From NCBI GenBank assembly GCA_038316335.1, contig JBBQAM010000048.1, forward strand, positions 1-31,595: a stretch of DNA of 31,595 bases. Reading direction: 5' to 3'. The translations under genes and the position numbers were made by a program. This document shows, piece after piece, positions 15,090-21,768 of the stretch; the stretch's first letter is position 1, and every line of letters begins with the position of its first letter. Below the pieces are notes generated by a model. It was given only the letters and a program-made list of their open reading frames with translations. It made no database searches and had not been told where the DNA came from. This stretch comes from JALHST01 sp038316335 (lineage in GTDB: Bacteria > Bacteroidota > Bacteroidia > Flavobacteriales > Flavobacteriaceae).

Positions 15090-16145
15090 ATGGCTACTAA
15101 ATCATTAAAAGAAAGGCATAATGCGCTTGCAGAAACGAATAAACAGTTGGCTATCCTGAACGGAGGTATTTTCGAAAGTGGGGAACTACCCTATTTCAAG
15201 GATAAAATTGCGGCCACCGGGCATACTCCGCTTCGTCCTAAGAAATTGGAGATTCTTCAGATCAATATTGGTTACATGTGCAATCAAGTCTGTGAGCATT
15301 GCCATGTCGATGCAGGACCCGATAGACAGGAAATCATGACCCGCGAGACCATGCGCTTATGTTTATCGGTCATTCAAAATACGGGAGCACATACACTTGA
15401 CCTAACAGGAGGTGCGCCTGAAATGAATCCCGATTTCCGTTGGTTTGTTGAAGAGGCGGCAAAGGCAGGTATCCAGGATTTTATTGTCAGGTCGAATCTG
15501 ACCATATTACGCGCAAATAAAAAATATTACGATTTGCCTGAATTCTTCAAGAAACACAATGTGCATATCATATCGTCGATGCCACACTATACCCGCGGAA
15601 AAACCGATAAGCAAAGAGGGGAAGGGGTTTTTGACAAGTCGATTAAAGCATTGCAGGAATTAAACGCCGTTGGGTATGGTATGCCGGGAAGTTCCTTACG
15701 TTTAGATTTGGTCTATAATCCATCCGGGGCTTTTTTACCAGGCGACCAAGCTGCCATGGAACGTGATTTTAAAAAGGCACTTAAAGACGATTTTGACATC
15801 CAATTTCATAATCTGTTCGCCATCACTAACTTGCCGATAGCGCGTTTCCTGGATTATTTAATCGCCTCGGAGAATTACGAGGATTATATGTACGCACTGG
15901 TCGAAGCCTATAATCCAATCGCCGTCGAGAATGTGATGTGTACGAATACACTGTCGGTTAGTTGGGACGGTTGGCTATATGATTGTGATTTTAACCAAAT
16001 GCTCGGTCTAAAAGTCGCGAATAAAATAACGCACATCAAAGCATACGATGAAGCGATGTTGCAGGACAGAAATATTGTCATTTCACAACATTGCTATGGA
16101 TGTACCGCCGGAGCAGGTAGCAGTTGTCAAGGCGTGGTAACCTAA
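15090..16145 (+). CDS. arsS: Radical SAM protein ArsS (arsenosugar biosynthesis)
   Basis: A 351-residue radical SAM enzyme. The 4Fe-4S/SAM motif is CNQVCEHC with cysteines 64, 68 and 71, followed by DAGPDRQEIM. The GGAPEMNP stretch is the glycine-rich SAM-contact motif. The C-terminal region has a conserved cysteine in LYDCDF and the terminal HCYGCTAGAGSSC (C335, C338, C346), the cysteine-rich tail of the ArsS family, some of whose members are selenoproteins. ArsS makes the 5'-deoxyadenosyl adduct of dimethylarsenite, the step that commits methylated arsenic to arsenosugars. The ATG at 15090 is chosen over a GTG at 15066. The methyltransferase arsM that should supply the substrate is not in the window. 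Confidence 0.88.
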   Translation: MATKSLKERHNALAETNKQLAILNGGIFESGELPYFKDKIAATGHTPLRPKKLEILQINIGYMCNQVCEHCHVDAGPDRQEIMTRETMRLCLSVIQNTGAHTLDLTGGAPEMNPDFRWFVEEAAKAGIQDFIVRSNLTILRANKKYYDLPEFFKKHNVHIISSMPHYTRGKTDKQRGEGVFDKSIKALQELNAVGYGMPGSSLRLDLVYNPSGAFLPGDQAAMERDFKKALKDDFDIQFHNLFAITNLPIARFLDYLIASENYEDYMYALVEAYNPIAVENVMCTNTLSVSWDGWLYDCDFNQMLGLKVANKITHIKAYDEAMLQDRNIVISQHCYGCTAGAGSSCQGVVT

Positions 16146-16279
16146 TATTGGTCATTCATTCGCATATGTATGGCACCGATAAGGCACCAAAAACATGCAT
16201 TCATAGTACGTCAAAATGTACAAGAATCCTTAAAATAGGACGATTTTGAAAATTTCACCTCGATAAAAAGAAGGCTTTT

Positions 16280-16293
16280 ACCGACCACTCGGT
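16280..16293. promoter_or_regulatory. Candidate TetR operator
   Basis: ACCGA and TCGGT form a perfect five-base dyad around CCAC, 150 bases upstream of the tetR-type gene. ACCGAC/GTCGGT half-sites are frequent in TetR-family operators. Autoregulation is inferred. Confidence 0.4.
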
Positions 16294-16325
16294 TTGTAAC
16301 TATTTTGGTTTTCGGACTATATTTT

Positions 16326-16357
16326 AAAATTCATGCACTACATCGAATTTTAGTGCA
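16326..16357 (+). repeat. Two interleaved inverted repeats in the tetR leader
   Basis: AAAATTC (16326-16332) pairs with GAATTTT (16345-16351), and TGCACTA (16334-16340) pairs with TAGTGCA (16351-16357). The pairs are interleaved as A-B-A'-B' and share base 16351, so the two hairpins cannot both form fully. In RNA this could be a two-state switch; in DNA it could be overlapping operators. The rest of the 300-base gap upstream of the TetR gene holds only the ACCGA dyad and the hairpin at 16384-16439. Confidence 0.4.
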
Positions 16358-16383
16358 CCACAACCCCATAGTTTCACCATCGA

Positions 16384-16439
16384 TGGGTTTCGGAGGTTCT
16401 TTGTTATAGACTTGAGAGTCTGTTTAACCCCAAAACCCA
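16384..16439 (+). promoter_or_regulatory. Leader stem-loop just upstream of the TetR gene
   Basis: TGGGTTT (16384-16390) is complementary to AAACCCA (16433-16439), six bases before the ATG. Inside the loop AGACT and AGTCT (16408-16421) form a second stem around TGAG. If transcribed, the outer stem would hide the translation start region. The stems are seen; any control role is inferred. Confidence 0.35.
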
Positions 16440-16445
16440 AATCGT

Positions 16446-17063
16446 ATGGACAAGAACCTAAAACGCATGGCAACCATGCACCGAATGCAAGTAACCGGCC
16501 TTGAACTTTTCTACAAAAACGGTTATTACAATACCAGTGTCGATGATATTTTAAAAGAACTCTCCCTTTCGAAAGGAGCCTTTTACCATCATTATGAATC
16601 AAAAGAGGATTTCTTTATTGAAATCATCCAAAATTTCATGGTTCGCAAAGTATACAGTATGTTGATCGAACCCATTGAAGGACATGAAAATCCAGCAACC
16701 TTGATAACCAATTGTTTTGAGGAAGCCCTTGAGACGGCTGTTCATAATGAAATGGATTTTGGATTTTTGTTGAGTAATTTCATTTGCGAATTCAACGGAA
16801 GAAATCAGAGAATCATGAAACATTTGAACGATATCCTTAAAATCTGGGAGGTGAATCTAGTCTCTACGTTACAAAAAGGAAAGTTGAATGGCTATATTGA
16901 TCGTCATATTGATTGTGAAGGAGCCGCTGTCTTTTTAATCAGTTCGTTTATCGGCATCCGCACCATCATGGTAGAAGCATCTCCCAACGCACTTAAGTAT
17001 CGCTTTATGAGCCAATTACGGCAGTATTTCAAATCAATCGAAACTAAACAAACCGTCGTATAG
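16446..17063 (+). CDS. TetR/AcrR family transcriptional regulator
   Basis: A 205-residue regulator. Residues 12-58 are a TetR helix-turn-helix (GLELFYKNGYYNTSVDDI then ELSLSKGAFYHHYESKEDF). The C-terminal ligand-binding domain is helical and has no motif that gives away the effector. It is monocistronic: its stop is seven bases from the stop of the convergent GT9 gene. The long leader carries several inverted repeats, including an ACCGA-N4-TCGGT dyad, so self-regulation is plausible. The nearest possible targets are the arsenosugar-type genes upstream on the same strand, but nothing shows a link. Internal ATGs at codons 8 and 11 are alternative starts. Confidence 0.9.
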   Translation: MDKNLKRMATMHRMQVTGLELFYKNGYYNTSVDDILKELSLSKGAFYHHYESKEDFFIEIIQNFMVRKVYSMLIEPIEGHENPATLITNCFEEALETAVHNEMDFGFLLSNFICEFNGRNQRIMKHLNDILKIWEVNLVSTLQKGKLNGYIDRHIDCEGAAVFLISSFIGIRTIMVEASPNALKYRFMSQLRQYFKSIETKQTVV

Positions 17064-17070
17064 GAACCCT

Positions 17071-18126
17071 TTACTTTTTTTCTAGGAGGTCTTTGATCTT
17101 ACCAAGAATTCGACTAGGAGGTATGGTCGCGATGGCGCTTTCATAACCCGGCGGAACCTTTTTGCCATAGATCGATGTAGGTATGAAGGGAAATAAGGTC
17201 CTGTCGGCCAGTAAGGCATTGTCGTAATCCTGCCCATAGGGATAAAAACCAGCATAGGGATGTGTTACCCCCCAAAGTGTAATGGTCGGAATGTTATAGA
17301 TGGCGGCCAAATGACCGTTCCCACTATCCATTGAAAGCATAAGGTCCAAATGGGATATAAGTGCGAGTTGTTCTTCGAAAGATAGTACTCCTGCGGTATT
17401 TAGGGTATTCGAATACCGCGACGCTATTTTTTCAAGGTGTGCCTGTTCAACTTGACCGCCGCCGAATAAAAGTATTTTATACTCATCAGTCTTTTGTAAA
17501 GAATCCAAAACCTCCATTAGGAGGGATACGGGATACATTTTGCCCTTAAATGCAGCAAATGGTGCGATTCCCAACCATTTTTGCGAATGGTCGCCCACCA
17601 GCTCAACTATATTTGAATTTAATGCTTCCTTGGGAAGAAACTCGGTCTTGTTCAACTCAATAGGATACCCCATTTCGGTGAAGACATCTGCATAGCGTTG
17701 ATGGGTGGTCTTCAAGGGTTTAAATAGTTTATTTTTCGACCGTGTCAATGCCCTTTTGTCACTGCGCCCTTTGTCAATTTGAAAGACAGGAATGCCCTTA
17801 TTTCGAAAAAAGAATTTTAAAATTGTGCTACGAAGTACATTGTGAAGGTCAGCAACCCTATCGATCCCTAAATATTCCAAGTTTTTGTAAAGCCTCCATA
17901 TCCCGAAGATCCCTTTATGACGTCCTTTGACATCGGCAACAAGCACTTCTACTGTTGCTACTTTCGATACCAGCGGCTTAAAAAAGGCCTTGGTAAGGAC
18001 AGTCACCCGTATTTCCGGATATTTTTGCGTAAAGGCCAAGAGAATCGGGATAGTCATGGCGACATCGCCCAGCGCTGAAAGCCGAATCACCAGAATGCGT
18101 AAGGTCTTATTTTTACTTGGTGCCAC
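17071..18126 (-). CDS. Glycosyltransferase family 9 (heptosyltransferase-like)
   Basis: A 351-residue GT-B enzyme. The N-terminal half opens with ILVIRLSALGDVAMTIP, the GT9 signature for nucleotide-heptose transferases. The C-terminal half has a KWLGIAPFAAFKGK strand, a LLFGGG strand, and MDSGNGHLAAIYNIPTITLWG, the donor-binding motif of WaaC/WaaF/RfaF-type enzymes. It should add a sugar to lipopolysaccharide core at the inner membrane. The start is GTG at 18126, which lies 14 bases inside the end of the DUF4254 gene; no ATG fits. In Bacteroidota these two genes commonly travel together, which suggests a joint role in lipid-linked glycan assembly. Confidence 0.9.
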   Translation of the reverse strand: MAPSKNKTLRILVIRLSALGDVAMTIPILLAFTQKYPEIRVTVLTKAFFKPLVSKVATVEVLVADVKGRHKGIFGIWRLYKNLEYLGIDRVADLHNVLRSTILKFFFRNKGIPVFQIDKGRSDKRALTRSKNKLFKPLKTTHQRYADVFTEMGYPIELNKTEFLPKEALNSNIVELVGDHSQKWLGIAPFAAFKGKMYPVSLLMEVLDSLQKTDEYKILLFGGGQVEQAHLEKIASRYSNTLNTAGVLSFEEQLALISHLDLMLSMDSGNGHLAAIYNIPTITLWGVTHPYAGFYPYGQDYDNALLADRTLFPFIPTSIYGKKVPPGYESAIATIPPSRILGKIKDLLEKK

Positions 18127-18715
18127 GCAACACGGGATTTAATTCCTCGTCATTGTACATCTTCATTTGTTTATACACTTTCATGTACTTATTTCCAGCT
18201 GCAATGTCCTCCAACAATTGATCAATGGCCAAAGATAGGTCAGATCGCTGCTCCCTTAACACCTCCAACTTTTTACTGCATTTTTCAATATGCTCCTTAG
18301 AGGCATCGGTACGTACCACCTCCTGACGCATGTGATAGATTTTTAATGCCAAGATCGAAAGACGGTCGACGGCCCAAGCCGGACTTTCCGTATTGATAGT
18401 GGCAGTCGCCTTACTTTCTACCGATTGGTATTTATCAAGGAAGTAGCTATCGATATACTCCACCAAGTCAGTCCTATCCTGATTACTGGCGTCAATTTTC
18501 CGCTTCAGATCAAGTGCTGCTATAGGGTCGATACCGGGATCTCTTATAAGGTCCTCAAAATGCCATTGTACCGTATCGATCCAATTTTTTCGGTAGAGCA
18601 AATGGGCAATTTCATCTTTTGCGTACGGATTTGAAAAGGATTGGTAGACATCATCCTTTTCATGGTATTTCAGAATACTTTCCTCAAATATTCGATATGC
18701 GTTCTCGCTAAACAT
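18113..18715 (-). CDS. DUF4254 family protein
   Basis: A 200-residue, fully soluble, mostly helical protein with many charged residues. The opening SENAYRIFEESILKYH, the internal WHFEDLIRDP and the LDLKRKIDASNQDRTDLVEYID region are the marks of the DUF4254 family. No function is established. Its end overlaps the GT9 start, so the two are probably made together, and this pairing recurs in the phylum. A helper or modifying role in glycan assembly is a guess from context. No catalytic motif is visible. Confidence 0.8.
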   Translation of the reverse strand: MFSENAYRIFEESILKYHEKDDVYQSFSNPYAKDEIAHLLYRKNWIDTVQWHFEDLIRDPGIDPIAALDLKRKIDASNQDRTDLVEYIDSYFLDKYQSVESKATATINTESPAWAVDRLSILALKIYHMRQEVVRTDASKEHIEKCSKKLEVLREQRSDLSLAIDQLLEDIAAGNKYMKVYKQMKMYNDEELNPVLRGTK

Positions 18716-18750
18716 AGGACACTGCGTTTTGGGCCAAAGATACCCAATAT

Positions 18751-19689
18751 TTACTTCACAAAAATACGAATAATAAAGCCCAACAAGGGCAGCAAAACCA
18801 GCGACATCAAGACAATTTCCTTGATTCGGGCCTTTTTGATCGATTCAACATAATTGGTTAGGAAAATGACCGAAGGAAAAAAGGTCACTATCAGCGGATG
18901 GTTCTCTGGAGAGGAGGCTAAGATTCTAAGAAAGATACCGATTATAAAGGACAAAACGATCAGGCGCATGGTTACAATTTTACCAAGTCCTGATTTTCCT
19001 AATTTTAAAAAAGAAAACACAATGGTCATGAATGTGAGGAGAAGATATCCGATCAATTTAGAACTTATTCCCCAATCCAAATAATGGGTATGGTCGAATT
19101 CAAAGGTATACTGATAATGCTGCCGTAAAAATTCAGGATAGTGGGCCAACAACAAAAAACCTTGGATGATCATAAAGAACGTAAATACACCCACAATCGG
19201 TACCATCCAATTTCGAATATTTTTTGGTTCGTATATGTATATTGCAGCAAATATCAACCCCAGAAATAAGATGGCCCACTCATAAAACAGACTGGAGGCC
19301 ATGACCCATAAAGTGGCATCGAAAAGTTTAAGTTTGATATCCCGTAAGGTCCTGATACTGATGAGTCTTCGCGTTGCCAACAACAGAAAAAAACTGCAAA
19401 GAATGGCATTGTTATCGGCTAAGGTTTCCGGAAAAACCACGATCAATAGTGCATAGAACAAAATGGCGAACGAATTCGTTGCCGTCATTTTGTTTCTCTT
19501 AATGATAAAATCGACGGTAAATACGCTCAGCAATAAAACCGACAGGACTAGGAAGTTCAAGGCGAGGATTTCGGGAATTGTGTCCCTATTTGTAAATAAA
19601 AAATAGTAAATCCAGTAGAAAACAAACAAAAAGGAAAGGATGATTATATGATTTATTGGTTTTGTTTTTCCAAAAAAGCTTGAAATCAT
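18751..19689 (-). CDS. DUF6427-like polytopic membrane protein
   Basis: A 312-residue protein with about nine or ten hydrophobic helices and short loops, opening MISSFFGKTKPINHIIILSF and closing LPLLGFIIRIFVK. It fits the flavobacterial DUF6427 group, whose members are coded next to a small DUF6341 gene and purD; this is recalled synteny, not searched. No transporter or glycosyltransferase motif is visible. It lies 35 bases upstream of the DUF4254 gene on the same strand and may head the DUF4254-GT9 unit, hinting at a flippase, polymerase or other envelope role. That remains inference. Confidence 0.7.
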   Translation of the reverse strand: MISSFFGKTKPINHIIILSFLFVFYWIYYFLFTNRDTIPEILALNFLVLSVLLLSVFTVDFIIKRNKMTATNSFAILFYALLIVVFPETLADNNAILCSFFLLLATRRLISIRTLRDIKLKLFDATLWVMASSLFYEWAILFLGLIFAAIYIYEPKNIRNWMVPIVGVFTFFMIIQGFLLLAHYPEFLRQHYQYTFEFDHTHYLDWGISSKLIGYLLLTFMTIVFSFLKLGKSGLGKIVTMRLIVLSFIIGIFLRILASSPENHPLIVTFFPSVIFLTNYVESIKKARIKEIVLMSLVLLPLLGFIIRIFVK

Positions 19690-19709
19690 CTTGGGTTTTT
19701 ATATTTTTG
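19680..19709 (+). promoter_or_regulatory. Promoter of the DUF6341-like gene (-33 TTG, -7 TATTTTTG)
   Basis: TTG at 19680-19682 and TATTTTTG at 19702-19709 are 19 bases apart, matching the flavobacterial consensus TTG-N17-23-TAnnTTTG. The -7 box ends 19 bases before the ATG at 19729. The -33 element lies inside the first codons of the divergent DUF6427 gene. Confidence 0.6.
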
Positions 19710-19728
19710 TCCAGTAAATATAGTTAAG

Positions 19729-19950
19729 ATGACTTCATTTTTTTATTGGATCGAGGATTTATTCGTAAATCACCTTTTTTGGCCATTTGATACCTTGAGG
19801 GGGATGCATAGTTGGTGGTCGGCGAATTTTTTAAACTGGCTTTTGTTTGCAATCGGTGCTGTTGCCTTCGTGTATTGGATGCTCCAATTAAAGAAATATG
19901 ACGACAACAATGAGGAAAACAAGGAAATATCGGCCCATTCGTATCTTTAG
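19729..19950 (+). CDS. DUF6341-like small membrane protein
   Basis: A 73-residue protein, aromatic at the N-terminus (FFYWIEDLFVNHLFWPFD), with WWSANFLNWL leading into one clear membrane helix (about residues 36-54, LNWLLFAIGAVAFVYWML) and an acidic, asparagine-rich tail (KKYDDNNEENKE). This matches the flavobacterial DUF6341 family, which has no known function. It is divergent from DUF6427 with 39 bases between starts, has its own good promoter, and converges with purD after 46 bases. The conserved pairing suggests a small partner subunit of the DUF6427 protein. Confidence 0.75.
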   Translation: MTSFFYWIEDLFVNHLFWPFDTLRGMHSWWSANFLNWLLFAIGAVAFVYWMLQLKKYDDNNEENKEISAHSYL

Positions 19951-19996
19951 AATTTTGCAAATGGCCCGATACTTTGGAATACGCTCATTTGGACTA

Positions 19997-21292
19997 TTAG
20001 GGCTGTGGTTGCTTCCCAACTTCTAAATCAAAGCCGATATCAGGTCGGTAATTCATTCCCTCAAAATCGATTTTTCGGATACTTTTATATGATTTTTTCA
20101 AGGCCTCTTCGAAATCCTTTCCATAGGATGTAACGGCCAATACCCTTCCTCCATTGGTTAAAATCTTGCCGTCCTTTAATTCAGTACCGGCTTGAAATAC
20201 CAAGGAATCGGTGATTTTATCGATTCCGCTAATTTTCTTTCCCTTTAAATAATCCCCTGGATATCCTCCGGATACTGTCATCACAGTTGCGGTAGTACGT
20301 CCATCAATTTGCAGTTCGATTTCATCCAACGTTTGTGCCGCTACTGCTTTAAAAAGGGCTACCAGGTCGTTTTGAATGCGGGGAACGACCACTTCGGTCT
20401 CGGGATCCCCCAAACGCACATTGTATTCTATGACATAGGGTTCGTTGCCCACTTTTATCAAGCCAATAAAAATAAAGCCCTTATACGGTAAATTATCGAT
20501 TTTAAGGCCTTCTACGGTTGGTTTGACTACGCGCTGGTGTACGAGGTCAATAAAGGCCTTATCTGCAAAGGGGACGGGGGAAATGGCCCCCATACCCCCT
20601 GTATTCAATCCTGTATCGCCTACGCCGATACGTTTATAATCCTTTGCCGTAGGCAATATTTTGTATGATTTCCCATCGGTAAGTACAAAAACACTGAGCT
20701 CAATACCAGCTAAGAACGCCTCGATAACCACTGTATTACTTGCCGTCCCGAACTTGGCCCCTTCAAGCATGGCCCTTAATTCCTGTTTCGCCTCGTCCAG
20801 ATTATTTAGTATCAACACTCCCTTGCCAGCAGCTAGACCGTCGGCTTTTAATACATAGGGCGGATTCAACGTCTCTAAAAACGCGAAACCTTCCTTCAAA
20901 CGCTCCGCCGTAAAGCTCTTATACGCCGCGGTAGGAATCTTATGGCGTAACATGAACTTCTTGGCAAATTCCTTACTACCCTCCAGTGCCGCCGCAGCCT
21001 TTTGAGGCCCGATTACGGCGATGTCCCTTAATGCCTCATCGTTCAGGAAATAATCGTGAATTCCTTGGACCAATGGATCTTCAGGCCCGACAATGACCAT
21101 ATCTATGGCTTCAGAAAGCACAAAAGACCTTATTTTAATAAAATCATCTACACCAATCGGTATATTTTTTGCAATAGCGGCCGTCCCTGCATTGCCCGGT
21201 GCAACGAAAAGTTGGTCTAAAAGCGAACTTTGGCGAAGTTTCCAGGCCAAGGCATGTTCTCTACCCCCGGCTCCCAGTATAAGAATATTCAT
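19997..21292 (-). CDS. purD: Phosphoribosylamine-glycine ligase
   Basis: A 431-residue ATP-grasp enzyme that joins glycine to 5-phosphoribosylamine, the second step of purine synthesis. The N-terminal Rossmann-like segment MNILILGAGGREHALAW, the LKADGLAAGKGV loop (ATP-grasp), NTGGMGAISP and VRLGDPETEVV are all family signatures, and the length is standard. All key motifs are intact. Its ATG at 21292 overlaps as ATGA the stop of a possible 34-residue membrane peptide. No other purine genes are nearby, so it is a single-gene outlier of the pathway, as often in Bacteroidota. A divergent-oriented envelope gene set lies downstream. Confidence 0.97.
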   Translation of the reverse strand: MNILILGAGGREHALAWKLRQSSLLDQLFVAPGNAGTAAIAKNIPIGVDDFIKIRSFVLSEAIDMVIVGPEDPLVQGIHDYFLNDEALRDIAVIGPQKAAAALEGSKEFAKKFMLRHKIPTAAYKSFTAERLKEGFAFLETLNPPYVLKADGLAAGKGVLILNNLDEAKQELRAMLEGAKFGTASNTVVIEAFLAGIELSVFVLTDGKSYKILPTAKDYKRIGVGDTGLNTGGMGAISPVPFADKAFIDLVHQRVVKPTVEGLKIDNLPYKGFIFIGLIKVGNEPYVIEYNVRLGDPETEVVVPRIQNDLVALFKAVAAQTLDEIELQIDGRTTATVMTVSGGYPGDYLKGKKISGIDKITDSLVFQAGTELKDGKILTNGGRVLAVTSYGKDFEEALKKSYKSIRKIDFEGMNYRPDIGFDLEVGKQPQP

Positions 21293-21393
21293 TCTTGGTT
21301 TTTACACAAAAATAATCCTATTCCTGCCAAAAGCAAGGTCAACGGCATCAAAACATACTGTAGTGATAAAAGGTCTTTAAAAATAGAGGCCAT
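21289..21393 (-). CDS. Possible 34-residue membrane peptide coupled to purD
   Basis: From the ATG at 21393 a 34-codon frame encodes MASIFKDLLSLQYVL followed by a membrane helix (MPLTLLLAGIGLFL) and a short CKNQE tail. Its TGA overlaps the purD ATG as ATGA, a hallmark of co-translated genes. The frame can be extended to 21480 by a basic stretch, which looks less convincing. No family is recognised. The remaining upstream stretch to 21670 shows no gene; it holds a 12-base palindrome at 21600-21611. Confidence 0.4.
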   Translation of the reverse strand: MASIFKDLLSLQYVLMPLTLLLAGIGLFLCKNQE

Positions 21394-21660
21394 TTTAAGT
21401 AACGAACCTTTCCTGATTGGAAGTGGTTTAAGACCCCTCTTTCGTTTTGTTGCTATATTCAATATTGAAAAACATGCCATTCGGCCGAATGATGATGAAC
21501 AGGATCTTATCTTGAATTACGACCGATATTGTAAAAAGAATTTAGTGGCCTTGTAGTAAAAACCGCTTTAAACAGTCGTATTTGCTGGCAAGAAATAATA
21601 TCGTATACGATTTTGTTATTTGCTTAAGATAGAGAATGCCTAGAAAGATCCATCTTAGAC

Positions 21661-21683
21661 TGGTGCATTCCTATCGTGCACCA
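21661..21683. repeat. Perfect inverted repeat downstream of the sugar transferase
   Basis: TGGTGCA (21661-21667) and TGCACCA (21677-21683) are perfect reverse complements around nine bases. It covers the end of the 31-residue frame. No U-tract follows on either strand, so it is not a classic terminator; it may be a processing or stabilising hairpin. Confidence 0.4.
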
Positions 21684-21766
21684 TTTAGTACCCAGAGCAA
21701 ATTTAAACGACCCAACACCGCGAGCCCAAGCAATAAAAAAGATACGATGAAATGCCGGTAATTCAT
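21671..21766 (-). CDS. Possible 31-residue membrane peptide after the sugar transferase
   Basis: An ATG at 21766, two bases after the TGA of the sugar transferase gene (TGAGGATG), opens a 31-codon frame: MNYRHF, a membrane helix (IVSFLLLGLAVLG) and RLNLLWVLNGAR. The stop lies within a 7-base-pair hairpin. Close spacing and the hydrophobic composition favour a real co-transcribed peptide, but the length allows chance. No family is known to me. Confidence 0.3.
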   Translation of the reverse strand: MNYRHFIVSFLLLGLAVLGRLNLLWVLNGAR

Positions 21767-21768
21767 CC

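Noticed and set aside
16324..16602. Minus-strand frame of 92 codons across the TetR leader and start
   Set aside because: It overlaps the conserved helix-turn-helix antisense and has no support; the leader is better explained by inverted repeats.
21230..21556. Plus-strand frame of 108 codons over the purD start and upstream gap
   Set aside because: The first part is antisense to the conserved purD N-terminus and the remainder has no recognisable motif or start signal; the opposite-strand 34-codon frame with ATGA coupling explains the region better.
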